Below, one piece after another: positions 16,880 through 26,005 of a DNA stretch of 64,000 nucleotides. The stretch covers positions 3,744,001-3,808,000 of the forward strand of contig NZ_CP029553.1 in the NCBI RefSeq assembly GCF_003173755.1, given 5' to 3'. The notes beneath the pieces were generated by a model. It saw only the letters and a list, made by a program, of their open reading frames with translations, made no database searches and was not told the DNA's origin. This DNA is from Methylobacterium terrae. Lineage in GTDB: Bacteria; Pseudomonadota; Alphaproteobacteria; Rhizobiales; Beijerinckiaceae. Both the position numbers and the translations under genes were made by a program. Every line of letters begins with the position of its first letter. Within the stretch, counting starts at the first letter, position 1.

Positions 16880-17910
16880 CCATCCTGAACAAGATCCCCT
16901 GCACCATCGTCACGGGCTTCCTCGGCGCCGGCAAGACGACGCTCGTGCGCCACGCCGTCGAGCACAACGACGGCCGGCGGCTCGCCATCATCGTCAACGA
17001 GTTCGGCGATGTCGGCTTCGACGGGTCGCTGCTCGCCGAGTGCGGCATCCCGGGCTGCGACGCCGACGCGGTGGTGGAACTGCCCAACGGCTGCATCTGC
17101 TGCACCGTCGCCGACGATTTCGTGCCGGCGCTCAACAAGCTCCTGGACCGGCCCGAGCCGCCGGAGCACATCCTGATCGAGACCTCCGGCCTCGCCCTGC
17201 CGAAGCCGCTCGTCCAGGCCTTCAACTGGCCGGCGATCCGCTCGCGGGTCACGGTCGACGGCGTGGTGGCGGTGGTGGACGGCCCGGCGGTGGCGTCGGG
17301 CGCCTTCGCGGACGATCCGGAGGCGCTCGCCGCCCAGCGCGCGGCCGATGCCAGCGTCGAACACGAGAACCCGCTCGAGGAGGTGTTCGAGGACCAGCTC
17401 CTCTGCGCCGACCTCGTGGTGATGAACAAGTCCGACCTCCTCGACGATGGCGAGCGCGCCCGGGTCCGCGCCGAGGTCGAGGCGCACCTGCCGCGCGCCG
17501 TCAAGCTCGTCGAGACCGCCCACGGCGCCCTCGATCCCCGCGTGCTCCTCGGCCTCAACGCCGCCGCCGAGGACGACCTCGCCTCCCGGCCCTCGCACCA
17601 CGAGACGGAAGAGGACCACGACCACGACGACTTCGAGAGCGTGGCCCTGCCGGTGAAGGCCGCGGGCTCGCCCGAGGACCTGGCCGCCCGGGTGGCGAAG
17701 GCGGCGGAAGTCGCGGGCGTGCTGCGCATCAAGGGCTTCTGCGCCGTCGCCGACAAGCCGATGCGCCTCGTCGTCCAGGGTGTCGGCCGCCGCGTCGCCC
17801 ATCATTACGACCGCCCCTGGCGCCCGGCCGAGCACCGCGACGGGACGCTCGTGGTGATCGGGCTCACCGGGTTCGACAAGGAGGCGGTGGCCGCGGCGCT
17901 GAAGGGGTGA
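16876..17910 (+). CDS. cobW: CobW-family GTPase, cobalt chaperone
   Basis: A G3E GTPase thought to deliver Co(II) to the cobaltochelatase. The 344-residue protein has Walker A GFLGAGKTTLVRH, the metal-binding motif GCICC (within ELPNGCICCTV), and LIETSGLA. It has NKSD as the guanine-specificity motif and a His/Asp-rich stretch HHETEEDHDHDD near residue 240. ATG 16876 overlaps the DUF1636 stop (ATGA). It is located just upstream of cobN, as in other aerobic B12 clusters. Confidence 0.95.
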   Translation: MTILNKIPCTIVTGFLGAGKTTLVRHAVEHNDGRRLAIIVNEFGDVGFDGSLLAECGIPGCDADAVVELPNGCICCTVADDFVPALNKLLDRPEPPEHILIETSGLALPKPLVQAFNWPAIRSRVTVDGVVAVVDGPAVASGAFADDPEALAAQRAADASVEHENPLEEVFEDQLLCADLVVMNKSDLLDDGERARVRAEVEAHLPRAVKLVETAHGALDPRVLLGLNAAAEDDLASRPSHHETEEDHDHDDFESVALPVKAAGSPEDLAARVAKAAEVAGVLRIKGFCAVADKPMRLVVQGVGRRVAHHYDRPWRPAEHRDGTLVVIGLTGFDKEAVAAALKG

Positions 17911-17930
17911 GGCATCGGGTCGTGGGTCTT

Positions 17931-17958
17931 CTCCTCTCCCCGCCCGCGGGGAGAGGAG
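17931..17958. repeat. REP-like palindrome downstream of cobW
   Basis: Perfect 13-bp arms (CTCCTCTCCCCGC and its complement) are separated by CC. A copy with one base difference lies inside cobG at 22259-22286. This C/G-rich palindrome type is common as a dispersed extragenic element in GC-rich alphaproteobacteria. Confidence 0.8.
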
Positions 17959-18057
17959 AGGCTGCTTCTCACTTTCGGACCGGTACCTCCGAGGCCATAT
18001 CCCGGGAGCACGCCTCATCTGGAGCAGTGCCACACCAGCCCAGGAGGAGGGCATCGC

Positions 18058-18483
18058 ATGTCGGAGCCCGCGCCGCGGCGCTGGAGCGTGCAGGAGTTCT
18101 TCGCCTGGCAGGAGCGCCAGGACGAGCGCTACGAGCTGGTCGGCGGCGTGCCGGTCCGCCCGATGGCCGGCGCCCGCAACGTCCATGACGACGTCGTGGT
18201 CAATCTCGTGGCCGAGTTCCGCACACGGTTGCGCGGCAAGCCATGCCGCCCCTTCACCGGTGACGGCAGCGTCGAGACCCTGCCGGGCCAGATCCGCCGG
18301 CCCGACCTCGGCGTCGATGGCGGCACCCGCGGCCCGAACGGATTGACGGCGGCCGAGCCGCGGCGCGTCGCCGGGCTCGACCGGACGATCGACCTCACCG
18401 AACTCGGCATGAGCCCGGCGCTGGCCGGCGTCTATGACGGCGTCGTCTTCCCGCCCCGGCCGCGCCCGGTCCGCGGGACCTGA
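18058..18483 (+). pseudogene. Uma2 (DUF820)-family restriction-endonuclease-like protein with deleted core
   Basis: The 141-residue frame begins like Uma2 proteins: WSVQEFFAWQERQDERYELVGGVPV, then DGSVETLPGQIRRPDLGVD, which carries one catalytic Asp. After GLTAAEPRRV it jumps to GLDRTIDLTELGM, the family's C-terminal segment. The intervening 50 or so residues with VEVLSP and the E-x-K active-site strand are missing. The reading frame survives, so this is an in-frame deletion. The protein is unlikely to be a nuclease. Its position between cobW and cobN, 7 bp before cobN, seems incidental. Confidence 0.75.
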
Positions 18484-18489
18484 GAGCCG

Positions 18490-21400
18490 ATGCACCTCCT
18501 GCGCGTCGATACGGTCTCCCTCGACGAGGGCGAGGCGGCGGTCGATCTGGGCCAGGCGCCCGGCGACGTCATCGCCCTGTCCTTCACCGATTCCGACCTC
18601 GCCGGGCTCGCGGGAGCCCAGGCGGCGATGCCGCCCGACTGGCCGAGCCTGCGGCTCGCCAAGCTCGCGCAGCTGCGCCACCCGCTCTCGGTCGATCTCT
18701 ACGCCGACGCGGTGATCGCCCGCGCCCGCTTCGTGCTGGTGCGCTGCCTCGGCGGGCTCGACTACTGGCGCTACGGCGTCGAGCGGCTGGCCGAGACCTG
18801 CCGGGCGCACAGCGTCCCGCTCGCGGTGCTGCCGGGGGACGACCGGCCGGATCCGCGCCTCGACGCGGTCTCGACGGTGGCGCCGGAGCTGCTCGCCACC
18901 CTCGACGCCTATTTCCGCGCCGGCGGGTCCGACAACCTGCGCCGGCTCCTCACGCGGATCGCCGCCGAGCTCGGCCGGCCGGTCGAGGCGGAGCCGCCGC
19001 GCGCCCTGCCGCGGGGCTTCCCCTGGTGCCCCGGCTGCGGGCCCCTCGCGAGCCTCGGCGCCGCCTCGCCCCTGCCCCGCGCCCTGGTGCTGGTCTACCG
19101 CTCGGCGATCCTGGGCGGCGACACCGCGCCGGCGACCGCGCTCGCGGCCGCCCTGTGGGAGCGGGGCCTCAGCCCCACCATCGTGGCCGTCGCGAGCCTC
19201 AAGGACCCCGAGGCGGTCGCCGTCCTGCGGGAGGCTGTGACGGTCCACCGCCCCGCCGTCATCGTCGCCGCCACCGCCTTCTCGGCCCGGGACGAGGCCG
19301 GCTTCGTCCTCGATGCCGCCGATTGCCCGGTGATCCAGGCCTTCACGGTGGGCTCGGGCCGCGACGCCTGGGCGGCCTCGGCGCGGGGGCTCAACGCCGC
19401 CGACCTCGCCATGCAGGTGGCGCTGCCGGAATTCGACGGGCGGCTCTCCGGTTTCCCCGTCTCCCACAAGGAGGAGGCGCCGGAGGTCGAGGGCTTCCGC
19501 GAGCGTCGCGCCGTGCCGGACTTCGCCGGGATCGGCGCCACCGCCGACCGCGCCGCCGCCTGGGCCCGCCTCGCCGCGACGCCGCGGGCGAAGCGCCGCC
19601 TCGCCCTGGTGCTGTCCGACTACCCGGCCCGCGGCGGCCGGGCCGGTTTCGCGGTCGGGCTCGACACTCCGGCGAGCACGACAGCGATTCTCGCCCTCCT
19701 CGCGGATGAAGGCTTCGCGGTCTCGGACGTCTCGGAGCCCGACGCCCTGATGCGACGGCTCACCGGGGGCGAGGAGAGCCTGACGGTGCCGCTTCCCGCC
19801 TACGAGGCCTGGCGCGCCCGGCTGCCGGAGGCGGCGCGCAGCGCGCTCCTCGCCGAGTGGGGCGAGCCCGCGGACGACCCGGCCTGCCGGGACGGCGCCT
19901 TCCGGTTCCGGGCGGTGCGGGCGGGCGCCGTGCTGGTGGCGCTCCAGCCCGACCGCGGCCACAGGGGCGACCGCAAGGCCGGCTACCACGATCCCGACGC
20001 GGTACCCGCCCACGCCTACCTCGCCTTCCACCTCGCCCTGCGCGGAAGTTGCGACGCGCTGATCCATCTCGGCACGCACGGCACCACCGAGTGGCTGCCC
20101 GGCAAGGCGGTGGCGCTCTCCCCCGCCTGCTGGCCGGCGCTCGCGGTCGGCGCGCTGCCGGTCGTCTATCCCTTCATCGTCGACGATCCCGGCGAGGCGG
20201 CGCCGGCCAAGCGCCGCCTCGGCGCGGTCACGATCGGGCACCTGCCGCCCGAGACCGCCGGCGCCGGTCTCGACCCCGAGGCCGCGACCTTGCGCGAGCT
20301 GGTCGAGGAGTATTCCGCCGCCACCGTGCTCGATCCGCGCCGGGCGCTCCTCATCGCCCGCGGGATCCTGGAGCGGGCCGAGGATGCGGGGTTGCTCGCG
20401 GCCGCCGGGATCGACCGGGCGACGGCGATGCCGGAGGCGCTCGCCGCCCTCGACGCGCATCTGTGCGACCTCGCCGAGGTGACGACGCGCGACGGGCTGC
20501 ACGTCTTCGGCGCAGGCCCCGACGCCCATCCGGAATGCGGTCCGGCGGAGCGCGCCGGGCTGCTTGCCGCCCTCGACGGCCGCTTCGTGCCGCCGGGCCC
20601 CGCCGGCTCGCCGGCCCGCGGCCGGGCCGACGTGCTGCCGACGGGCCGCAACCTCGCGACGCTCGATCCCCGCGCCCTGCCGACCCGGGCCGCCGCGATG
20701 CTGGGCGAGACGGCCGCCGCGGAGGTGGTGCGCCGCTACCTGCAGGACGAGGGCGAGTACCCGGCCCGCCTCGTCATGGACCTGTGGGCCTCGCCGACCC
20801 TGCGCACCGGCGGCGAGGATGTGGCGCAGGCCCTGGCGCTCATGGGCGTGCGCCCGACCTGGGACCACGCCTCGACCCGGGTGACCGGCTTCGAGGTGCT
20901 GCCGCTCGCCCTCCTCGACCGGCCGCGGATCGACGTGACGGTGCGGGTCTCCGGCGCCTTCCGCGACACCTTCCCGGAGACGCTCTCGCTCCTCGACCGG
21001 GCCGCCCGGGCGGTCGCCGCCCGCGAGGAGGAGGACGCCGAGAACCCGCTCGCTGCCGCGCGCCGCCGCGGCGAGGCCCCGGCGCGGGTCTTCGGCGCGG
21101 CGCCCGGGCGCTACGGTGCCGGCACGGCGTCGCTCGCCCTCGACGGCGCTTGGAGCGGCCGCGGGGACCTGGGCGCCGCCTATCTCGACGCCACCGCGGA
21201 GGCCGCGGGTACCGGCGACGCCGATTTCGCCGCCCGGGTCGCGGCGGCGGATGCCTATCTCCACGCCTTCGACGTCGCCGAGCGCGACCTCCTCGACGGC
21301 GATGCCGGCGCCGACGCGATGGGGGGCTTCTCCGCCGCCGCCGCCTCGCTCGGCGCCGCGCCGGTCCTCTACAGCCTCGACACCAGCCGCCCCGAGGCGC

Positions 21401-21756
21401 CCCGGGCCCGCACCGCCCGCGAGGACGTCGCCCGGCTGGTGCGCGGCCGTCTCGCCCATCCGCGCTGGATCGCCGCGCAGCTGCGCCACGGCTGGCGCGG
21501 GGCGCAGGAACTGGCCCAGGGGCTCGACGCCGTCTTCGTCATGGCCGCCGCCACGGACGCGGTCACCGATGCCGACATCGACCGGCTCTACGACGCCTAT
21601 CTCGGCGATGCCGACGTGCTGGCGGCGATCGAGGCGGCCAATCCCGGCGTTGCGCAGGCCCTGCGCGACCGCTTCGCAGACTTGCGCGACCGCGGCCTGT
21701 GGCGCAGCCGGCGCAACTCGCTCGCCGCCCTCGACACCCGCGAGGCCGCCGAATGA
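18490..21756 (+). CDS. cobN: Cobaltochelatase large subunit CobN
   Basis: The ATP-dependent CobNST complex inserts cobalt into hydrogenobyrinic acid a,c-diamide. The 1088-residue protein is a compact CobN/magnesium chelatase-H type polypeptide. HLGTHGTTEWLPGK at about 527-540, YRKGD-like DRGHRGDRKAGYHDPDAVPAH upstream of it, and YLQDEGEYPARLVMDLW near 755 are family landmarks. The start MHLLRVDTVSLDEGEAA matches the usual N-terminus. The partner subunits CobS and CobT are not in this window. The stop overlaps the cobG start (ATGA). Confidence 0.95.
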   Translation: MHLLRVDTVSLDEGEAAVDLGQAPGDVIALSFTDSDLAGLAGAQAAMPPDWPSLRLAKLAQLRHPLSVDLYADAVIARARFVLVRCLGGLDYWRYGVERLAETCRAHSVPLAVLPGDDRPDPRLDAVSTVAPELLATLDAYFRAGGSDNLRRLLTRIAAELGRPVEAEPPRALPRGFPWCPGCGPLASLGAASPLPRALVLVYRSAILGGDTAPATALAAALWERGLSPTIVAVASLKDPEAVAVLREAVTVHRPAVIVAATAFSARDEAGFVLDAADCPVIQAFTVGSGRDAWAASARGLNAADLAMQVALPEFDGRLSGFPVSHKEEAPEVEGFRERRAVPDFAGIGATADRAAAWARLAATPRAKRRLALVLSDYPARGGRAGFAVGLDTPASTTAILALLADEGFAVSDVSEPDALMRRLTGGEESLTVPLPAYEAWRARLPEAARSALLAEWGEPADDPACRDGAFRFRAVRAGAVLVALQPDRGHRGDRKAGYHDPDAVPAHAYLAFHLALRGSCDALIHLGTHGTTEWLPGKAVALSPACWPALAVGALPVVYPFIVDDPGEAAPAKRRLGAVTIGHLPPETAGAGLDPEAATLRELVEEYSAATVLDPRRALLIARGILERAEDAGLLAAAGIDRATAMPEALAALDAHLCDLAEVTTRDGLHVFGAGPDAHPECGPAERAGLLAALDGRFVPPGPAGSPARGRADVLPTGRNLATLDPRALPTRAAAMLGETAAAEVVRRYLQDEGEYPARLVMDLWASPTLRTGGEDVAQALALMGVRPTWDHASTRVTGFEVLPLALLDRPRIDVTVRVSGAFRDTFPETLSLLDRAARAVAAREEEDAENPLAAARRRGEAPARVFGAAPGRYGAGTASLALDGAWSGRGDLGAAYLDATAEAAGTGDADFAARVAAADAYLHAFDVAERDLLDGDAGADAMGGFSAAAASLGAAPVLYSLDTSRPEAPRARTAREDVARLVRGRLAHPRWIAAQLRHGWRGAQELAQGLDAVFVMAAATDAVTDADIDRLYDAYLGDADVLAAIEAANPGVAQALRDRFADLRDRGLWRSRRNSLAALDTREAAE

Positions 21757-23105
21757 TTCCCGCCCCTCGCCGCGGCTGGTGCCCCGGCCTCGCCCGGCCG
21801 ATGCCGACCGGCGACGGCCTGCTGGTACGCCTCCACCCGGTCGCCGGCCGGCTCGCCGCGGACCAGGTCCGCGCGGCGGCGCGGGCGGCGCGGGAGGGCG
21901 GCAACGGCCTCCTCGACGTGACGGCGCGGGGCAACCTCCAGATTCGCGGGGTGACGGCGGAGAGCCATGCCCGGGTGGCGGCGATCCTGGGCGAGGCGGC
22001 CTTGCGCGACGTGCGCCACGATGGCGGACCGCAGCGGCTGACGCTCAGCGCGCCCCTCGCCGGGGCGGACTGCCTCGCCGTCGTCGCGGCGGTCGAGGCG
22101 ATCGGCCGCGAGGTGGCGGGATTGCCGGCAAAGACCCTGGTAGCCGTGGAGGACGAGGCCGGCGGGCTCGGGTCCGTCGAGGCGGATCTGTGGGTGCGGG
22201 TGGTGTCCGACACGCGCGACGGTGTCGTCGCGACGTTGCCGGGTGCGGCGCGGGCCATCTCCGCTCCCCGCCCGCGGGGAGAGGAGACGCGCACGCCGTA
22301 TCGCGTGATCCCACGTCCCTCGTTGCCGGAAGAACTGCCCGCATTCCAGCTCGCCGTCGCGACCCCGGACGGCCCGCTCTGGCTCGCGCCGCTCCCCGCC
22401 CCGGCCGCCCTCGAAATCCTGCAGACGCTCCTCGACGGCCTCGCCGCTTCGGGCGCCCGCCGCATGCGCGGCCTCTCCGATTCGCAGCGCGACGCCCTCC
22501 TGGCGGATCTCGCCCCCGGCGAAGCCCCGCCGGCGATCCCCGCCCCATCCGCCGGCCGGCACGGACGCGCGCTCCTCACCGAACTGCCCTTCGGCCGCTG
22601 CGACGACGTCCTCCTCGATCGCCTCGCCGGCTGGAGCGAGGCCCATGGCGAGGGCCACCTCGGCCTCACGCCGGGCCGCGGCATCGCGCTCACCGCCCGC
22701 GACGACGCGCGAGCGACGATCTTGCGCGAGGAGGCCCGCGCCGCCGGGCTGATCGTCGATCCCGCCGATCCCCGTCGCGCCGTCGCCGCCTGCCCGGGGG
22801 CGCCGGCTTGCGCCTCCGGCGGCACGCCGGCGCAAGAGGATGCGCCGCGCCTCGCCGCCGCCTTCGCGCATCTGGCGAGGCTCGGCGCCACCCTCCACGT
22901 CTCCGGCTGCCCGAAGGGCTGCGCCCATCCGGGTCCGGCCAGCCTCACCCTGGTCGGCCGGCCGGATGGCCGCTACGGGGTGGTGCCGCAGGGCAACGCC
23001 GGGGCCGGGACCGACCTCGTCCTCACTTTCGGTGCCGTGCTGGAGCGGCTAGAGAGCACACGAGTCCCCTCAGACCTGAGAGACGCATTCCGGGAGCCCG
23101 CATGA
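21753..23105 (+). CDS. cobG: Precorrin-3B synthase
   Basis: An O2-dependent iron-sulfur hydroxylase that makes precorrin-3B, the defining step of the aerobic B12 route. The 450-residue protein has the sulfite-reductase-like halves and the cluster ligands CPGAPAC (C-x5-C) and CPKGC (C-x3-C) in the C-terminal part. At about residues 169-178 the segment ISAPRPRGEE is encoded by a REP-like palindrome. It appears as a tolerated insertion in a surface loop. ATG 21753 overlaps the cobN stop, and the gene ends overlapping cobH. Confidence 0.92.
   Translation: MIPAPRRGWCPGLARPMPTGDGLLVRLHPVAGRLAADQVRAAARAAREGGNGLLDVTARGNLQIRGVTAESHARVAAILGEAALRDVRHDGGPQRLTLSAPLAGADCLAVVAAVEAIGREVAGLPAKTLVAVEDEAGGLGSVEADLWVRVVSDTRDGVVATLPGAARAISAPRPRGEETRTPYRVIPRPSLPEELPAFQLAVATPDGPLWLAPLPAPAALEILQTLLDGLAASGARRMRGLSDSQRDALLADLAPGEAPPAIPAPSAGRHGRALLTELPFGRCDDVLLDRLAGWSEAHGEGHLGLTPGRGIALTARDDARATILREEARAAGLIVDPADPRRAVAACPGAPACASGGTPAQEDAPRLAAAFAHLARLGATLHVSGCPKGCAHPGPASLTLVGRPDGRYGVVPQGNAGAGTDLVLTFGAVLERLESTRVPSDLRDAFREPA
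22259..22286. repeat. REP-like palindrome embedded in the cobG reading frame
   Basis: This matches the palindrome at 17931-17958 at 27 of 28 positions (one T to G change in the left arm). It lies inside cobG without interrupting the frame, and adds about ten Arg/Pro/Glu-containing residues. Confidence 0.8.
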
Positions 23106-23734
23106 ATCCGCGCCTCGACTACATCCGCGACGGCGCCGCCATCTACGCGCGCTCCTTCGCGATGATCCGCGCCGAATCCGACCTCGCGCGCTTCCACGGC
23201 ACCGCCGAGCGGGTCGCGGTGCGGATGATCCACGCCTGCGGCATGACCGACCTGCCCGCCGACATCGACCTGTCGCCGGACTTCGCCGAGGCCGCGGAGG
23301 CCGCGCTGCGTCGCGGCGCGCCGATCCTGTGCGACGCCCGCATGGTCGCCGACGGCGTCACCCGGGCGCGGCTGCCGGCCGGCAACGCGGTGATCTGCAC
23401 CCTCTCCGACCCGCGCGTGCCGGACCTGGCGAAGACCCTCGACACCACCCGCACCGCCGCCGCGATGGAATTGTGGCGCGACCGGCTCGCCGGCGCGGTC
23501 GTCGCCGTCGGCAACGCGCCGACCGCCCTGTTCCGCCTGCTCGAGATGCTGGACGAGGGCGTGGCGCCGCCGGCCGCGGTGATCGGCGTGCCGGTCGGGT
23601 TCGTGGGTGCTGCCGAATCGAAGGACGCGCTCGCCGAGGACGGCCGGGTGCCGTTCCTGGTGGTGCGCGGCCGGCGCGGCGGCAGCGCCATGGCGGCGGC
23701 GGCCGTCAACGCCCTCGCCAACGAGGTCGAGTGA
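23102..23734 (+). CDS. cobH: Precorrin-8X methylmutase
   Basis: Moves the C-11 methyl group to C-12, forming hydrogenobyrinic acid. The 210-residue protein starts MNPRLDYIRDGAAIY. The catalytic histidine is His-44 in MIHACGMTD, and GAPILCDARMVADGV plus GVPVGFVGAAESKDAL are family signatures. The ATG overlaps the cobG stop (ATGA), and the stop shares one base with the cobI start (TGATG). Confidence 0.96.
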   Translation: MNPRLDYIRDGAAIYARSFAMIRAESDLARFHGTAERVAVRMIHACGMTDLPADIDLSPDFAEAAEAALRRGAPILCDARMVADGVTRARLPAGNAVICTLSDPRVPDLAKTLDTTRTAAAMELWRDRLAGAVVAVGNAPTALFRLLEMLDEGVAPPAAVIGVPVGFVGAAESKDALAEDGRVPFLVVRGRRGGSAMAAAAVNALANEVE

Positions 23735-24525
23735 TGGACGGCCCCTCCGGCTTCCCGTCGGCCGACCCGGCCGAGATTCCGTCCGCGCCGCGCCCCGCCG
23801 TCACCGGCACGCTCTACGGCGTCGGGATGGGGCCGGGCGATCCCGACTACCTCACCGTGCGGGCGGTGCGGGTGCTGGAGCGCGCCCACCACCTCGTGCA
23901 TTTCTGCAAGGCCGGCCGGCGCGGCAACGCCCGCACCATCGCGGACGCGGTGGTGCGGGACGCGGCCCGCGAATGGCCCCTGCCCTATCCCTACACCACC
24001 GAATTGCACCCGGAGGACCCGACCTACGTCGCGGCGCTCGCCGGGTTCTACGACGAGGCCGCGAAGGACCTCGCGGCGGTACTCGAGGCCGGCCGCGACG
24101 TCGCGATCCTGTCGGAGGGCGATCCCTTCTTCTACGGCTCGTTCATGCACCTGTGGCGCCGCCTGAAGGACCGTTTCCCGGTCGAGGTGGTGCCGGGCGT
24201 GACCGGCATGTCGGGCTGCTGGACGCGGGCCGGCACGCCGATCACCTGGGGCGACGACGTGCTCACGGTGCTCCCCGCCACCCTGCCGCACGCGACGCTC
24301 GTCGCGCGCCTGAGCAGCACTGACGCCGCCGTGGTGATGAAGCTCGGCCGCCACCTGCCGAAGGTGCGGGCGGCGCTGACCGAGGCCGGGCTGATCGACC
24401 GCGCGGTCTACGTCGAGCGCGGCACCATGGCGGGCGAGAGCGTGACCCCGCTCAGCCAGAAGCCCGACGACCGCGCGCCCTACTTCTCGATGGTGCTGGT
24501 GCCGGGCGAGGGCCGCCGGCCGTGA
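23734..24525 (+). CDS. cobI: Precorrin-2 C(20)-methyltransferase
   Basis: A SAM-dependent methyltransferase converting precorrin-2 to precorrin-3A. The 263-residue protein has the tetrapyrrole-methylase glycine-rich start LYGVGMGPGDPDYLTVRA after a 25-residue extension. It also has AILSEGDPFFYGSFMHLW and VEVVPGVTGMSGCWTRAG, which distinguish CobI from its paralogues. It is translationally coupled with cobH and cobJ. Confidence 0.95.
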   Translation: MDGPSGFPSADPAEIPSAPRPAVTGTLYGVGMGPGDPDYLTVRAVRVLERAHHLVHFCKAGRRGNARTIADAVVRDAAREWPLPYPYTTELHPEDPTYVAALAGFYDEAAKDLAAVLEAGRDVAILSEGDPFFYGSFMHLWRRLKDRFPVEVVPGVTGMSGCWTRAGTPITWGDDVLTVLPATLPHATLVARLSSTDAAVVMKLGRHLPKVRAALTEAGLIDRAVYVERGTMAGESVTPLSQKPDDRAPYFSMVLVPGEGRRP

Positions 24526-25277
24526 GCGGCTCCGTCACGGTGATCGGCCTCGGGCCCGGCGATCCGCGCTACCTCACGCCGGCCGCCGCCGCCGCGCTCG
24601 ATGCGGCGCAGGACCTGATCGGTTACTTTCCCTACGTCGCCCGGGTGCCGGAGCGGCCGGGCCTGACGCGCCACGCCAGCGACAACCGGGTCGAGGTCGA
24701 CCGCGCCCGCCACGCCCTGGAGCTCGCCGCCGCCGGCCGGCGGGTGGCGGTGGTGTCCGGGGGCGACCCGGGCGTCTTCGCCATGGCGGCGGCCCTGTTC
24801 GAGGCGCTGGAGGCCGGCGATCCGGCCTGGCGCGCGCTTCCCATCACGGTCGAGCCCGGCATCACCGCGATGCTGGCGGCGGCAGCCCGGGTCGGCGCGC
24901 CGCTCGGCGGCGATTTCTGCGCCATCTCGCTGTCGGACAACCTGAAGCCCTGGGAGGTCGTCACCGCCCGGCTCGCCGCGGTGCTGGCCGCCGACCTCGT
25001 CGTCGCGCTCTACAACCCGATCTCGCGGGCCCGTCCCTGGCAGCTCGGTGCGGCGCTGGCGCTCGCCGCCGAGCACCGCGCGCCCGAGACGCCGGTGATC
25101 CTCGCCCGCGCCGTCGGCCGGCCCGACGAGGCGATCCGGGTCCTGGCGCTGGCCGAGGCGCGCGAGGCCTCCGCCGACATGGCGACCCTGGTGATGATCG
25201 GGGCGAGCGCCACGCGGCTGATCCCGCGCGCGGGCGAGCCGCCCTTCGTCTACACGCCGCGGTCGGTCGCCCGATGA
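24522..25277 (+). CDS. cobJ: Precorrin-3B C(17)-methyltransferase
   Basis: Methylates C-17 and promotes ring contraction to precorrin-4. The 251-residue protein starts at GTG 24522, overlapping the cobI stop (GTGA). VIGLGPGDPRYLTPAA is the SAM-site loop, and VVSGGDPGVFAMAAALFEA is typical, as is DFCAISLSDNLKPWEVV. Its 3' end overlaps the convergent cobK gene by 28 bp. Confidence 0.95.
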   Translation: MSGSVTVIGLGPGDPRYLTPAAAAALDAAQDLIGYFPYVARVPERPGLTRHASDNRVEVDRARHALELAAAGRRVAVVSGGDPGVFAMAAALFEALEAGDPAWRALPITVEPGITAMLAAAARVGAPLGGDFCAISLSDNLKPWEVVTARLAAVLAADLVVALYNPISRARPWQLGAALALAAEHRAPETPVILARAVGRPDEAIRVLALAEAREASADMATLVMIGASATRLIPRAGEPPFVYTPRSVAR

Positions 25278-26005
25278 GCCTCGAGCCACGCCAGGGCGGA
25301 ATCGGCATCCGCCACCCGCGCGACCTCCGGCAGGACGGGCTGGCGCACGATCACCACCGGCAGGTGCAGCGCGCGTGCCGCCGCGATCTTGCCGTAGGTG
25401 GCGAGCCCGCCGGAATTCTTCGTCACCAGCACCTCGACGCCGTGGCGGCGCATCAGCACGGCCTCCTCGTCCAGGCCGAACGGACCGCGCGCCTCGATCG
25501 CCGTGACGTCGATCCCCGGCAGCGCGTCGCCGACCGGCTCGATGGTGCGCACGAGGTAGCGGTGCTGGGGTGCCGCCGCGAAGGCGGCGAGCTCCAGCCG
25601 GCCGACCGTCAGGAAGACGCGGCGCGGCACCTCTCCGAGGAACGCCGCACACTCGGCCACGCTGTCGACCTCGCGCCACTCGTCGCCGGGCTCGCGCGTC
25701 CAGGCCGGGCGCCGGACCGCGAGGAGCGGCACGCCGGTCTGCCGGCTTGCCGCCGCGGCGTTGCGGGAGATAACGCGGGCGAAGGGATGGGTGGCGTCGA
25801 CGAGCGCCGCGATCCCGTTCTCGCGCAGGTAGGCCGCGAGCCCGTCCGCTCCGCCGAAGCCGCCGATGCGGGTGCGCGCCGGCAGGGCGAGCGGCGAAGC
25901 GGTGCGCCCGGCGAGCGACAGGGTGACGTCGTAGGCGGGACGACCGGCGAGCAGGCGGACGAGGCCCGCCGCCTCGGTAGTGCCGCCCAGGATGAGGATG
26001 CGCAT
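25250..26005 (-). CDS. cobK: Precorrin-6A reductase
   Basis: An NADPH-dependent reductase giving precorrin-6B. The 251-residue protein begins [36 protein letters not shown] and VLVTKNSGGLATYGKIAAAR are CobK signatures. It is the only cob gene of the main run on the minus strand. Its ATG (26005) overlaps the cobL ATG (26004) through a shared CATG, and its 3' end overlaps cobJ. Transcription must come from a promoter inside the cobL region or from read-through of the opposite strand. Confidence 0.95.
   Translation of the reverse strand: MRILILGGTTEAAGLVRLLAGRPAYDVTLSLAGRTASPLALPARTRIGGFGGADGLAAYLRENGIAALVDATHPFARVISRNAAAASRQTGVPLLAVRRPAWTREPGDEWREVDSVAECAAFLGEVPRRVFLTVGRLELAAFAAAPQHRYLVRTIEPVGDALPGIDVTAIEARGPFGLDEEAVLMRRHGVEVLVTKNSGGLATYGKIAAARALHLPVVIVRQPVLPEVARVADADSALAWLEAHRATDRGV

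Noticed and set aside
16777..21489. A 1570-codon open frame on the minus strand across cobW-cobN
   Set aside because: Low-complexity Gly/Arg/Ala/Glu translation antisense to genes with clear motifs; a by-product of high GC and biased third positions.
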